From NCBI GenBank assembly GCA_045596605.1, contig JAZOCR010000123.1, forward strand, positions 1 to 9,619: DNA of 9,619 nt. Reading direction: 5' to 3'. The translations under genes were made by a program, and so were the position numbers. The stretch comes from SIG622 sp045596605 (GTDB taxonomy: Bacteria > Bacillota > Clostridia > Oscillospirales > CAG-382). Every line of letters starts with the position of its first letter. The first letter of the stretch is position 1. Below are positions 5,123 to 9,619 of this stretch, one piece after another. The notes under the pieces are model-generated. The model searched no databases. It was not told the origin of the DNA and worked only from the letters and a program-made list of their open reading frames with translations.

Positions 5123-6439
5123 ATGGGATTTATTAAAGCTTTAGGCGGTGCAATTTCCGGAACTCTTGCTGATTCCTGGCGTGAGTATTTTTACTGCGAT
5201 GCAATGAGCGCAGACGTGCTTGTAACCAAGGGACAGAAAAAGACTGGCGAGCGCAGCTCAAATACAAAGGGCGAGGACAACATTATTTCAAACGGTGCGG
5301 TAATTGCGGTAAACGAGGGTCAGTGTATGATTATCGTGGAATCCGGAAAGGTTGCTGAAATATGCGCAGAGCCCGGTGAGTTTACCTACGACAAGTCTAC
5401 AGAGCCCAGCATTTTCTACGGCGGTCTTGGAAAGGGCATCATTGATACCTTCAAGACTATCGGCAAGCGTTTTACCTTTGGCGGAGACACCGGTAAGGAT
5501 CAGAGGGTTTACTATATAAACACCAAGGAAATAATCGGCAACAAGTACGGAACTCCGTCACCTGTGCCGTTCAGAGTGGTTGACAAGAATATCGGTCTTG
5601 ACGTGGATATTGCTATTCGCTGTCACGGTGAATATTCTTACAAGATTTCAAACCCCATTCTTTTCTATACAAACGTATGTGGAAACGTGCAGGGTGCTTT
5701 CAGACGTGACATAATCGAAAGTCAGCTGAAATCCGAGCTTCTCACGGCACTTCAGCCTGCATTTGCAAAGATTTCTGCAAGTGGTGTGCGTTACAGTGCG
5801 CTTCCGGGACATACTGCTGAAATTGCTGATGCACTTAACGAGGTACTTTCGTCAAAGTGGCGTGACACAAGAGGTATTGAGATAGTTTTATTCGGAGTAT
5901 CCTCTGTAAACGCTTCCGAGGAAGACGAAAGGATGATTAAGGAGCTTCAGCGAAACGCTACCTTCCGTGACCCGAATATGGCGGCGGCGCACCTTGTGGG
6001 TGCTCAGGCGCAGGCTATGCAGGACGCAGCCAAGAATGAGGGCGGTATGGGCGCTATGGGCGGCTTCTTTAATATGAATATGGCGCAGAATGCTGGCGGT
6101 GCAAAAACAAGTGACCTCTTTGCAATGGAACAACAGCAAAAGGCGAGTGAGCAGAAAGTGGCGGCTGACACATGGACATGCAAATGCGGAAATGGTGGTA
6201 ACACGGGAAAGTTCTGTGCAGAATGCGGAAGTCCGAAGCCGGAAGATATTAATGGTTGGAAGTGCGAATGCGGTGCGGTAAATAAGGGAAAATTCTGCCC
6301 TGAATGTGGAAAAGCAAGACCTGCGGGCGCGCCTCTTTACGTATGCGACAAATGTGGCTGGAAGCCCGAAGACCCGAAGAATCCTCCGAAGTTCTGCCCC
6401 GAGTGTGGTGACAAATTCGATGAGGCTGACAAGAAATAA
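5123..6439 (+). CDS. SPFH (stomatin/prohibitin-like) protein with three zinc ribbons, YdjI type
   Basis: 438 residues of the COG4260 'virion core protein' class, which includes Bacillus subtilis YdjI. Residues 1-30 (MGFIKALGGAISGTLADSWR, then EYFYCDAM) are the characteristic N-terminus. The SPFH domain follows to about 280 (for example VDIAIRCHGEYSYKISNPIL and GIEIVLFGVSSV). Residues 285-345 are a Gly/Met/Gln-rich linker. Three C-terminal four-cysteine ribbons follow: C353/C355/C365/C368, C381/C383/C392/C395 and C408/C411/C425/C428. There is no transmembrane helix, so membrane contact is probably peripheral and through oligomers. In B. subtilis YdjI acts with the PspA-like YdjF in envelope stress; no PspA is visible here. 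AAAGGGG lies 9 bases before the ATG. It is a single-gene transcript. Confidence 0.92.
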   Translation: MGFIKALGGAISGTLADSWREYFYCDAMSADVLVTKGQKKTGERSSNTKGEDNIISNGAVIAVNEGQCMIIVESGKVAEICAEPGEFTYDKSTEPSIFYGGLGKGIIDTFKTIGKRFTFGGDTGKDQRVYYINTKEIIGNKYGTPSPVPFRVVDKNIGLDVDIAIRCHGEYSYKISNPILFYTNVCGNVQGAFRRDIIESQLKSELLTALQPAFAKISASGVRYSALPGHTAEIADALNEVLSSKWRDTRGIEIVLFGVSSVNASEEDERMIKELQRNATFRDPNMAAAHLVGAQAQAMQDAAKNEGGMGAMGGFFNMNMAQNAGGAKTSDLFAMEQQQKASEQKVAADTWTCKCGNGGNTGKFCAECGSPKPEDINGWKCECGAVNKGKFCPECGKARPAGAPLYVCDKCGWKPEDPKNPPKFCPECGDKFDEADKK

Positions 6440-6450
6440 AGCAAAGTGAA

Positions 6451-6496
6451 GAAAAATTCCGCAGTGAATGGGACGTCCCCTTAAGGACAGTTTTAA
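6451..6496 (-). repeat. 46-base dispersed repeat, left copy of an inverted pair
   Basis: Read on the minus strand it begins TTAAAACTGTCCTTAAGGGG and ends CTGCGGAATTTTTC, with a GGGACGTCCC palindrome in the middle. It matches 7479-7525 on the plus strand at roughly 37 of 46 positions. Confidence 0.8.
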
Positions 6497-6508
6497 ACAA
6501 TATACAAA

Positions 6509-6541
6509 AGCGAGCCGTAAAAAACGGCTCGCTGATTTTTT
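6509..6541. terminator. terminator after the SPFH gene (bidirectional)
   Basis: Perfect 10-bp stem AGCGAGCCGT (6509-6518) / ACGGCTCGCT (6524-6533), A5 loop, then six T on the plus strand. A shorter T-tract on the minus strand could also end the SHOCT gene transcript. Confidence 0.9.
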
Positions 6542-6578
6542 CCTATCCGATATTTCGGTCTACGGAAGGCGTAAGTAA

Positions 6579-7046
6579 TTAAAGACCAAGCAACTGCTTT
6601 TTCTTTGCGTCAAATTCTTCTTGAGTTATGATGCCCATTTCTAACAAGTTTTTCAATTTCATTATTTCATCAGCGGCTGAAGTAGAAGTTGATACTATTT
6701 TGGGTGATCTGGCTTCCTTGATTTTCTCTTGAATATAAGCAACCATTTTTTCAGCAATTTCATTTTCTTTGGCATATATAGTAATGGTATTTTCATCAGA
6801 AGATGCCGCCAAAACGCCGCCAACACTTTCTCTACCACCAAGCAGAGAAAACTGTATATGACCAGCTGTCAAACCAGCTTTTTTGAACTGCACGGCTGTT
6901 AAGTCACTATAATATATGGTTTTATCTCCTTTAATACCCATTGCGAGGAAATTAAGAACACCCGAATGAGTGATCATAATTCTATCTTCATAAACTTTCA
7001 AACCATCTCCGACAGAACTTTTAAAATCAAAAATCAAATTATCCAT
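6579..7046 (-). CDS. PH-like (DUF4429-type) protein with C-terminal SHOCT domain
   Basis: 155 residues. Residues 1-112 form a compact beta-rich region ending in a helix (for example GLKVYEDRIMITHSG, TIYYSDLTAVQFKKAGLT and GHIQFSLLGG), as in bacterial PH-like DUF4429 domains. Residues 124-154 are a SHOCT module (AADEIMKLKNLLEMGIITQEEFDAKKKQLL), a short helical pair common at the end of Firmicutes envelope and oligomerising proteins. The frame stays open upstream to 7277, but AAGGAG lies 9 bases before the ATG at 7046, and a terminator hairpin plus structured RNA occupy the upstream part, so the long form is rejected. The function is unknown; it may act at the membrane or with the adjacent SPFH protein, but the two genes are convergent rather than co-transcribed. 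Confidence 0.87.
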   Translation of the reverse strand: MDNLIFDFKSSVGDGLKVYEDRIMITHSGVLNFLAMGIKGDKTIYYSDLTAVQFKKAGLTAGHIQFSLLGGRESVGGVLAASSDENTITIYAKENEIAEKMVAYIQEKIKEARSPKIVSTSTSAADEIMKLKNLLEMGIITQEEFDAKKKQLLGL

Positions 7047-7067
7047 AGTTTGTTTCTCCTTGTAAAT

Positions 7068-7096
7068 AAAAAGTGCGGCAACCGGAGTTACCGCAC
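7068..7096 (-). terminator. intrinsic terminator between the structured RNA and the SHOCT start codon
   Basis: On the minus strand, GTGCGGTAAC (7096-7087) pairs with GTTGCCGCAC (7082-7073) with one G-U pair, loop TCCG, followed directly by TTTTT and ATTT. It lies 22 bases before the SHOCT start codon and just ahead of its ribosome site. It must therefore either end a free small RNA or work as an attenuator for the gene. Confidence 0.88.
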
Positions 7097-7275
7097 CGAA
7101 AAACGCCAACTCCAATTGTCGCCAAACAATCTCTTCATAGCATAGGTTCTCTATACAATCAAGCAGGAGCAACGTTTTTACCAAAACGAGTTTGCTTAAT
7201 TGTATAGCGAAAAAAGCTATAGATATCCCATAACGAGAAAAAGACCTATAACTATGAATATTAAGATTGTTTGGC
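7068..7275 (-). ncRNA. putative structured RNA or leader upstream of the SHOCT gene
   Basis: Predicted RNA of about 208 nt from the promoter at 7282-7310 to the terminator at 7068-7096. The predicted first base, about 7275, is also the first base of a closing stem. Stems, in plus coordinates: P1 7265-7275 with 7121-7131, 11 bp perfect; P2 7244-7256 with 7136-7147, 11 pairs with a small internal bulge; P3 7193-7207 with 7151-7165, 15 bp including one G-U; P4 7183-7188 with 7173-7178, 6 bp with a GGTA loop. A 36-base single-sided bubble (7208-7243) sits between P2 and P3. In P3 the odd position is G-U only when read on the minus strand and an A-C mismatch on the plus strand, which favours RNA on the minus strand. 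I do not recognise an RNA family. A miniature inverted-repeat element is the alternative. Confidence 0.65.
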
Positions 7276-7281
7276 ACAACA

Positions 7282-7310
7282 ATTATATCACATTTTTTGC
7301 GATTTGTAAA
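7282..7310 (-). promoter_or_regulatory. promoter of the structured RNA / SHOCT transcript
   Basis: Minus-strand TTTACA (7305-7310), 17-base spacer, TATAAT (7282-7287). Confidence 0.82.
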
Positions 7311-7352
7311 TACATAAAATAAAAATTTAACAAATTACCTCCCAAGAGGTAG

Positions 7353-7390
7353 AAATAAGGCTCCCTTTACACAAGGGAGCCTTATTTTTT
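7353..7390. terminator. strong hairpin terminator
   Basis: Perfect 15-bp stem AAATAAGGCTCCCTT (7353-7367) / AAGGGAGCCTTATTT (7373-7387), 5-base loop, continuing into T on the plus strand. No plus-strand gene precedes it; on the minus strand it would insulate the SHOCT unit from comFC read-through. Confidence 0.8.
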
Positions 7391-7435
7391 GTACCCCGAA
7401 AGTCCGTCTGCTTTTCTTGACATTGTGTCCACAAA

Positions 7436-7477
7436 TACAAAAAATACGGTGTATCTCTTTCAAGATATACCGTATTT
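7436..7477 (-). terminator. terminator of the RHH-comFC operon
   Basis: Arms at 7442-7456 and 7463-7477 (AAATACGG.../...CCGTATTT) pair over 15 positions with one exception. On the minus strand the stem runs directly into TTTTTTG. Confidence 0.8.
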
Positions 7478-7478
7478 C

Positions 7479-7525
7479 TTAAAACTGTCCTTTAGGGTAC
7501 GACCCTAAGCCTGCGGAATTTTTTG
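7479..7525 (+). repeat. 46-base dispersed repeat, right copy of an inverted pair
   Basis: Begins TTAAAACTGTCCTTTAGGG and ends CTGCGGAATTTTTTG, with a TAGGG...CCCTA palindrome in the middle. It matches 6451-6496 in inverted orientation. It ends one base before the comFC stop codon. Confidence 0.8.
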
Positions 7526-8179
7526 TCAGAATTTAATTTCTTTATAAGCTATTGATACGGGGATACAGTTCACTGCTCCTGCCGACATTAAAAGCTTGCA
7601 TACACTGTCAAGCGTGGCTCCCGTTGTGCTTACGTCATCAATGACGATAATGTTTTCAGGAACATTCACCTTTCTTTTAAGAGAAAGATTTTGCTTCATA
7701 CTCTCTGTGCGCTTCTTTTCGGAAAGAAATTTCTGCGACCTTGAAAAGAATTTTCGCTTTACAAGGCTTATGCATCTATCTTTATTCCCGAAAAGCTCGT
7801 CTGAAAGACATTCTGCGATTTTCTCCGACTGGTCAAAGCCGTAAATTATGCGCGAAGTGGGCTTTCTGGGCGCAAAGGTTATGAAACAGGAGTCAAGGTC
7901 TATTCCTAAAGCGAGAAGCTTATGGGCTATGAGGGATGCGCAAAAGTAAAAGGCGTCTTCGTCCTTGTGGTCTTTCATATAATGAATGAGTGCGCGGGTC
8001 TGGGATTTTTCATAGGGGAAAAGTGAAATTATATTGCTTCTGTTTTCGTTCTCGCCCAAGCGGTATAGCTCTTCAAGGCAAGGTGTGCAAAACACATCTT
8101 GCCGATTTTCGACAGCCTTATAACAACAGATACAGCTTTTTGCGAAAAGCTTACTTTTTATTTTCTTTCCCGATTTCAC
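7526..8179 (-). CDS. comFC: ComF-family phosphoribosyltransferase-like protein (ComFC)
   Basis: 217 residues, usual ComFC length. The family is linked to DNA uptake in naturally competent bacteria and is widespread in species not known to be competent. Residues 16-34 carry a zinc-binding cysteine set (C16, C18/C19, C31, C34). RIIYGFDQSEKIA at 110-122 and FSRSQKFLSEKKR at 145-157 are ComFC signatures. IIVIDDVSTTGAT at 177-189 is the PRPP-binding loop of type I phosphoribosyltransferases. The start is a GTG at 8179 preceded by GAGG about 9 bases upstream; no in-frame ATG lies near. The first codons overlap the end of the RHH gene by 29 bases, indicating translational coupling. No comFA helicase gene is in view. 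Confidence 0.93.
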   Translation of the reverse strand: MKSGKKIKSKLFAKSCICCYKAVENRQDVFCTPCLEELYRLGENENRSNIISLFPYEKSQTRALIHYMKDHKDEDAFYFCASLIAHKLLALGIDLDSCFITFAPRKPTSRIIYGFDQSEKIAECLSDELFGNKDRCISLVKRKFFSRSQKFLSEKKRTESMKQNLSLKRKVNVPENIIVIDDVSTTGATLDSVCKLLMSAGAVNCIPVSIAYKEIKF

Positions 8180-8324
8180 CGTGTTTTGCCTCGTACTTTT
8201 CTATAAGGTCGCGGATTAGCACGAGTACCTGGCTGTTACAGCTTCTGCCCTCGTAGTTTGCGATTACGTGGAGTTTGTTGAGCATTTCTTCATCAATTCT
8301 GATGGTTAATCCCTTTATTGCCAT
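8151..8324 (-). CDS. ribbon-helix-helix (Arc/CopG-like) DNA-binding protein
   Basis: 57 residues. A short beta strand KGLTIRID at 4-11 is followed by helix A (EEMLNKLHVIANYEG), the turn RSCNS at 27-31, and helix B (QVLVLIRDLIEKYEAKHG), the fold of Arc/MetJ/CopG dimers that insert the paired strand into the major groove. An earlier ATG at 8354 is less likely because GGAGGA precedes the ATG at 8324 by the right distance. The upstream promoter contains three copies of TGTAATCAA, so autoregulation of this gene and comFC is likely. An RHH gene coupled to comFC is not the usual competence arrangement. It could alternatively be the antitoxin-like member of a pair, but no toxin is adjacent. Confidence 0.9.
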   Translation of the reverse strand: MAIKGLTIRIDEEMLNKLHVIANYEGRSCNSQVLVLIRDLIEKYEAKHGEIGKENKK

Positions 8325-8364
8325 ATGATAGTTCCTCCATTTTTGACTATGCAAAACAACTGCT

Positions 8365-8393
8365 TTGACACTATTATGTGTTTATTTTACACT
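8365..8393 (+). promoter_or_regulatory. orphan plus-strand promoter facing the hairpin cluster
   Basis: TTGACA (8365-8370), 17-base spacer, TACACT (8388-8393). No plus-strand gene follows. Its transcript would cross the RHH operator and the hairpin cluster. Confidence 0.5.
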
Positions 8394-8416
8394 TGTTTTG
8401 CAGTCGCTCGAGGAAT

Positions 8417-8448
8417 TTGATTACACAATGTAATCAAAGTGTAATCAA
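8417..8448. promoter_or_regulatory. three half-site operator, probable RHH binding region
   Basis: TTGATTACA (8417-8425) and TGTAATCAA (8429-8437) form a perfect 9-bp inverted repeat with a 3-base spacer. A second direct TGTAATCAA lies at 8440-8448, exactly 11 bases, about one helical turn, from the previous copy. The set covers both promoter elements of the RHH gene. Confidence 0.75.
8420..8448 (-). promoter_or_regulatory. promoter of the RHH-comFC operon
   Basis: Minus-strand TTGATT (8443-8448), 17-base spacer, TGTAAT (8420-8425). Both boxes coincide with operator half-sites, so a bound repressor would block polymerase. Confidence 0.6.
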
Positions 8449-8477
8449 ACGATTGCTGGCATATTTTTTAAAAGGTG

Positions 8478-8792
8478 AATTTTTCACTATATGAAAAATT
8501 TTCAATTGATTATATTTACGAGGGACGAGAGCCCCCGACAGCCACACTTCGTGTGTCAGGGGGATGGCACTTTTTCTCCCCGTCGAGAAAAAGTGCCAAA
8601 AAGCGCCGATTAAAGAGAGGGGGATACCCCCTCTCTTTAATGATTCTCTCTCCAAGAAAGTTTCTTTGGAGAGATGTGTATCTCTTGTTTCCGAATTAGT
8701 GCTTTTGGTGGGGAGTGGTTACGGCCCGCACGGGCTGTGGCAACGAAAAATTCTGTCGAATTTTTCTTCCTTAATTCCGAATTCCGAATTAA
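8478..8792. repeat. cluster of tandem hairpins in a gene-free stretch
   Basis: At least six stems in about 315 bases: 8478-8486/8492-8500 (9 bp); 8532-8563 (CCCCC to GGGGG with inner CACAC/GTGTG); 8566-8578/8585-8597 (13 bp perfect, GGCACTTTTTCTC arm); 8609-8623/8627-8641 (15 bp perfect, ATTAAAGAGAGGGGG arm, 3-base loop); 8647-8674 (13 bp with a bulge); 8722-8737; 8745-8753/8758-8766 (9 bp perfect); plus a palindromic AATTC-rich stretch at 8771-8792. Reading frames across it are low-complexity translations of these repeats, not genes. It resembles extragenic palindromic or MITE debris. Confidence 0.8.
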
Positions 8793-8814
8793 AAAAAGGG
8801 GGGCATCAGCCCCC
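8791..8814 (-). terminator. terminator of tsaE
   Basis: GGGGGC/GCCCCC stem (8799-8804 with 8809-8814), loop of 4, followed on the minus strand by C and seven T. It begins about 6 bases after the tsaE stop. Confidence 0.9.
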
Positions 8815-8819
8815 ATATA

Positions 8820-9242
8820 CTACCGTTTTATAATTGTAATTTCTCTTTCAGTGTCCGAAAGGCGCTTGAAGATAACATCATATCTGTTTTCAGGCAGGTC
8901 ATCGGGAATCATCTCGCACCATTCGGCAGCGATTATTCCGGGGCGTTCAAGATACTCGTAGAAGCCTGTGGAGTAAAGGTCGTCACTGTCTGTAATGCGG
9001 TACATATCAAAGTGATAAATATTTATTTTACCGAGGTATTCATTGACAAGTGCAAAGGTGGGGCTTGTGACACGGACATCGGGGCAGAGCTGTTTTGCAA
9101 GTCCTCTTACAAAATTGGTCTTTCCCATTCCAAGACCGCCGAAAAATGCGATAAAATCTCCGCTTTGAAGCTTTTTTGCAAGCTCTTGCGCGATATTTTC
9201 AGTTTCCTCGGTGCTGTGGCTTATGTATTTTTCCTCTGTCAT
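8820..9242 (-). CDS. tsaE: TsaE, ATPase subunit for tRNA t6A37 synthesis
   Basis: 140 residues, typical TsaE length. TsaE is the P-loop ATPase that works with TsaB, TsaC and TsaD to add threonylcarbamoyl to A37 of ANN-decoding tRNAs in the cytoplasm. Visible motifs are Walker A GGLGMGKT at 35-42, TSPTFALVNEY at 59-69, INIYHFDMYR at 73-82 and AAEWCEMIPDDLP at 105-117, all in the family order. An upstream ATG at 9305 falls in the -35 of the promoter; the ATG at 9242 has AAAGGAAA at the right distance and is the start. In many Firmicutes tsaE is followed by tsaB; here it stands alone, ending at a terminator with unrelated DNA downstream. Confidence 0.95.
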   Translation of the reverse strand: MTEEKYISHSTEETENIAQELAKKLQSGDFIAFFGGLGMGKTNFVRGLAKQLCPDVRVTSPTFALVNEYLGKINIYHFDMYRITDSDDLYSTGFYEYLERPGIIAAEWCEMIPDDLPENRYDVIFKRLSDTEREITIIKR

Positions 9243-9276
9243 ATCACATTTCCTTTCAAGCAAGGTTCTATTTGGT

Positions 9277-9305
9277 ATTATACAGTTTTGACGCCTGTTT
9301 GTCAA
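9277..9305 (-). promoter_or_regulatory. consensus promoter of tsaE
   Basis: Minus-strand TTGACA (9300-9305), 17-base spacer, TATAAT (9277-9282): an exact sigma-A consensus, about 35 bases ahead of the start codon. Confidence 0.9.
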
Positions 9306-9322
9306 TATGTGATTTATAAATT

Positions 9323-9354
9323 ATACCCCCGGAAGATATTTCTTCCAAGGGTAT
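9323..9354 (-). terminator. hairpin terminator after spoVT
   Basis: Arms 9323-9336 and 9341-9354 (ATACCC..GGAAGA / TCTTCC..GGGTAT) with a 4-base loop. On the minus strand all 14 positions pair, two as G-U, while the plus strand has two mismatches. The U-tract is weak. Confidence 0.7.
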
Positions 9355-9362
9355 GGATGACA

Positions 9363-9619
9363 TTATTCCATTTGCTTTCCGAGAAATGCGGCTGCGGTCT
9401 GAATGAGCTTTATTTCTACGTCTGTAGGGTAGCCGTCTTGCCCCTCGGGGAGCACTGACATTACTATGCCGATAATGTCGCCTTCGGATATAACCGGCAT
9501 TGCCGAGGAAACTATAAGCCTTTCATTGCCGTCAAGGGCGAAAAGATTTCTGTCGCCTGCCTCACGCACATAAAGGGAACGGTGCTCCATTACTGTTTCC
9601 ATATCCTGTGCGATTTTCT
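9363..9619 (-). CDS. spoVT: SpoVT, C-terminal GAF-like domain (5' part beyond the window)
   Basis: The last 84 complete codons of an open frame that continues past the right edge; the internal Met at 9602 is not a start. The residues (KIAQDMETVMEHRSLYV, then IVSSAMPVISEGDIIGIVMS, then EIKLIQTAAAFLGKQME at the C-terminus) fit the C-terminal GAF-like domain of SpoVT, a transcription factor acting in the forespore under sigma-G, with an AbrB-like DNA-binding domain at the missing N-terminus. The ending 'TAA.FL.KQME' is especially characteristic. The gene marks the host as an endospore former. It ends at the hairpin at 9323-9354, so tsaE downstream uses its own promoter. Confidence 0.85.
   Translation of the reverse strand, partial: KIAQDMETVMEHRSLYVREAGDRNLFALDGNERLIVSSAMPVISEGDIIGIVMSVLPEGQDGYPTDVEIKLIQTAAAFLGKQME

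Noticed and set aside
7121..7275. Retron msr-msd, with P1 as the a1/a2 stem
   Set aside because: The closing stem and long inner hairpin fit loosely, but no reverse transcriptase gene follows; the downstream gene is a SHOCT protein.
7068..7275. 6S RNA, T-box or SRP RNA
   Set aside because: The rod shape and length resemble 6S RNA, but the bubble is almost entirely on one strand and I recognise no conserved sequence. The T-box GGGTGG-ACCGCG signature and SRP loop motifs are absent.
7047..7277. N-terminal 77-residue extension of the SHOCT protein
   Set aside because: The frame is open, but it runs through the structured element and a terminator hairpin, and a well-placed ribosome site marks the ATG at 7046.
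6451..7525. Insertion sequence bounded by the 46-base inverted repeats
   Set aside because: There is no transposase between them, no visible target duplication, and one repeat sits between the SPFH gene and its own terminator.
8417..8448. CRISPR-like short repeats
   Set aside because: Only three 9-base half-sites with 2-3 base spacing; they are better explained as an operator.
8475..8961. Small plus-strand reading frames in the hairpin cluster and over the tsaE 3' end
   Set aside because: They translate palindromic repeats or the opposite strand of tsaE, lack ribosome sites, and show low-complexity Lys/Arg/Pro/Ser content.

Overview
The window looks like chromosomal DNA from a low-GC, endospore-forming Clostridia, probably of the Oscillospiraceae/Ruminococcaceae type. 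This is inferred from a partial spoVT at the right end, a lipoprotein amidase, an IseA-like protein, a YdjI-type SPFH/zinc-ribbon protein, strong AGGAGG ribosome sites and sigma-A type promoters with 17-bp spacers. No database search was possible, so all family calls rest on motifs read from the sequence.

Left third (1-2450, all minus strand): accessory DNA. It holds the first codons of a gene running off the left edge, a small 4-TM membrane protein, a GNAT acetyltransferase, an XRE regulator with a membrane-anchored C-terminus, and a DUF559 (Vsr-like) endonuclease. The genes are separated by repeated intergenic modules with a hairpin and a near-identical promoter (TTGAAA-17-TATAMT). The DUF559 gene is bracketed by two inverted, double-hairpin REP-like repeats.

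Middle (2640-6540): a plus-strand pair (HEPN-like/CBS protein and a secreted amidase_2 lipoprotein) converges on a shared terminator with a minus-strand IseA-like envelope protein. Divergent from that gene, a consensus promoter drives a stomatin/prohibitin (SPFH) protein with three C-terminal zinc ribbons.

Right third (6540-9619, genes on the minus strand): a PH-like/SHOCT protein preceded by a strikingly base-paired ~155-nt RNA element and an intrinsic terminator; an overlapping RHH regulator-comFC pair whose promoter is covered by repeated half-sites; a roughly 320-bp gene-free stretch packed with hairpins; then tsaE (tRNA t6A synthesis) and the 3' end of spoVT.

The strongest candidates for undescribed biology are the structured RNA upstream of the SHOCT gene, the DUF559/REP-like unit, the repeated promoter-hairpin modules of the left third, and the RHH operator array next to a hairpin cluster with an orphan promoter.
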